Shown piece by piece: positions 63,301 to 64,000 of a stretch of 64,000 bases of DNA; positions within the stretch are counted from its first letter, which is position 1, and the number at the start of each line of letters is the position of its first letter. Position numbers and translations under genes: made by a program. The DNA is from Eulemur rufifrons (taxonomy: Eukaryota; Chordata; Mammalia; Primates; Lemuridae). The notes below the pieces were generated by a model, which saw only the letters and a list, made by a program, of their open reading frames with translations, searched no databases and was not told the DNA's origin. The stretch is taken from NCBI RefSeq assembly GCF_041146395.1, contig NC_090989.1, positions 219,140,843-219,204,842 of the forward strand, in the 5' to 3' direction.

Positions 63301-64000
63301 ATAACTGTGAAACAAAACTACACAGTGTTAAATTTTATTTCACTTTATATAAGCTTCGTGTGTTTAGAAAGTAAATAGTAAAATGACATTATGGGATGCT
63401 AGCACAAAAGATAGTATATTACATGGAGAATATATTCTATAGGATGACTGGCCTAAAATAGCATAAAAATATCCAAATGGCTGGAATTCCCAATTGGCGC
63501 AGGCATAGTAGGTAAGGACACACATCGTAGGTATTCAATAAATCCTTAGTTAATGAACAAAGACAGCACTCTGCTGATCATTATTATTATTATATAAATA
63601 ATAACCAGTTAACTTTTAAGCAATTTCCATATTCCATTTAACTCTTTGGCACCATGAAAAAATACAACATGATTCAGGTATTCTTTAATTCCAAATATGT
63701 CCTCCATTGTAGTGGGAAACTAAAACAAAATTAACAAAAACGAAGAAAAATAGAATCACTTCTTTAACAATTGGCCAGTTAAAAATTGCTCTCTTCTCAG
63801 GTTGCATACAGAATAATTAGAGTGTTAGGCAATTTGAGTTGGTTAGAGAGTGTGATTGGGTAAATCAGAACAATTATTCATAGGGCACAAGGGCTACCAA
63901 ATTAGTTATTCAGCAAATGCTCCTTTTATGGCACCCATGGGGCCTGATTTTTCAATTTTTATTTATTTTGCATGTGCACCTGTTTAGCTGTTAGATTTGT
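63301..64000. other. Unassigned AT-rich sequence
   Basis: A short (ATT)n lies at about 63580-63594. No gene or repeat recognised to the end of the window. Confidence 0.4.

Overview
This is a mammalian, almost certainly primate, intergenic window. It is AT-rich, full of interspersed repeats, and I see no intact multi-exon gene, splice-supported exon, tRNA or CpG island. A dimeric Alu near 62.7 kb and a 7SL-derived Alu monomer at 42.6 kb place it in primates. Four young-looking L1 3' ends share a 3' UTR (a tail reading TTTGTACCCCCATAATATTCTGAA and a C-rich block when read on the other strand) that I associate with strepsirrhine (lemur/loris) L1 rather than with human L1PA elements. The organism call is therefore 'strepsirrhine primate, gene-poor region'; the clade is inference, the primate level is firm.

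Layout. 0-5.7 kb: AT-rich DNA, a 5'-truncated L1 (+), a full-length HNRNPA1 processed pseudogene (-) with perfect target-site duplications (TSDs), and a short L1 tail (-) with a TSD. 5.7-15 kb: a MIR, a twin-primed L1 with a duplicated inversion junction, an L2, a 3'-truncated tailless 7SK retropseudogene, a solo LTR, and a long L2 split by later insertions. 15-26 kb: MIRs, L2, LTRs (one clear MLT1), an old antisense L1 and a MER20. 26-31 kb: mostly unassigned sequence with simple repeats. 31-42.8 kb: MER5A, an MLT2 LTR, a second twin-primed L1, MIR, LTRs, an old L1M carrying a nested young L1 tail, a hAT-type transposon split by an unidentified insert, and a 7SL-derived monomer. 43-58 kb: sparse repeats, two local duplications (a 100-bp dispersed copy and a 99-bp tandem repeat) and a repeat-poor block at about 47.8-56.2 kb. 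58-64 kb: old LINE sequence, an L2 interrupted by an MLT1 LTR with a 5-bp TSD, an Alu, and a MIR broken by a 37-40-nt 5S rRNA retrocopy with a 16-bp TSD.

No genes work together here. What the window records is activity of L1 reverse transcription machinery: truncated L1s, twin priming, a processed mRNA copy, Alu and 7SL copies, and two tailless copies of RNA polymerase III transcripts (7SK and 5S). The most notable single point is that the HNRNPA1 retrocopy has its first stop at codon 196, leaving an open frame that matches the two-RRM UP1 portion of hnRNP A1. I found no evidence of a new multi-gene system.
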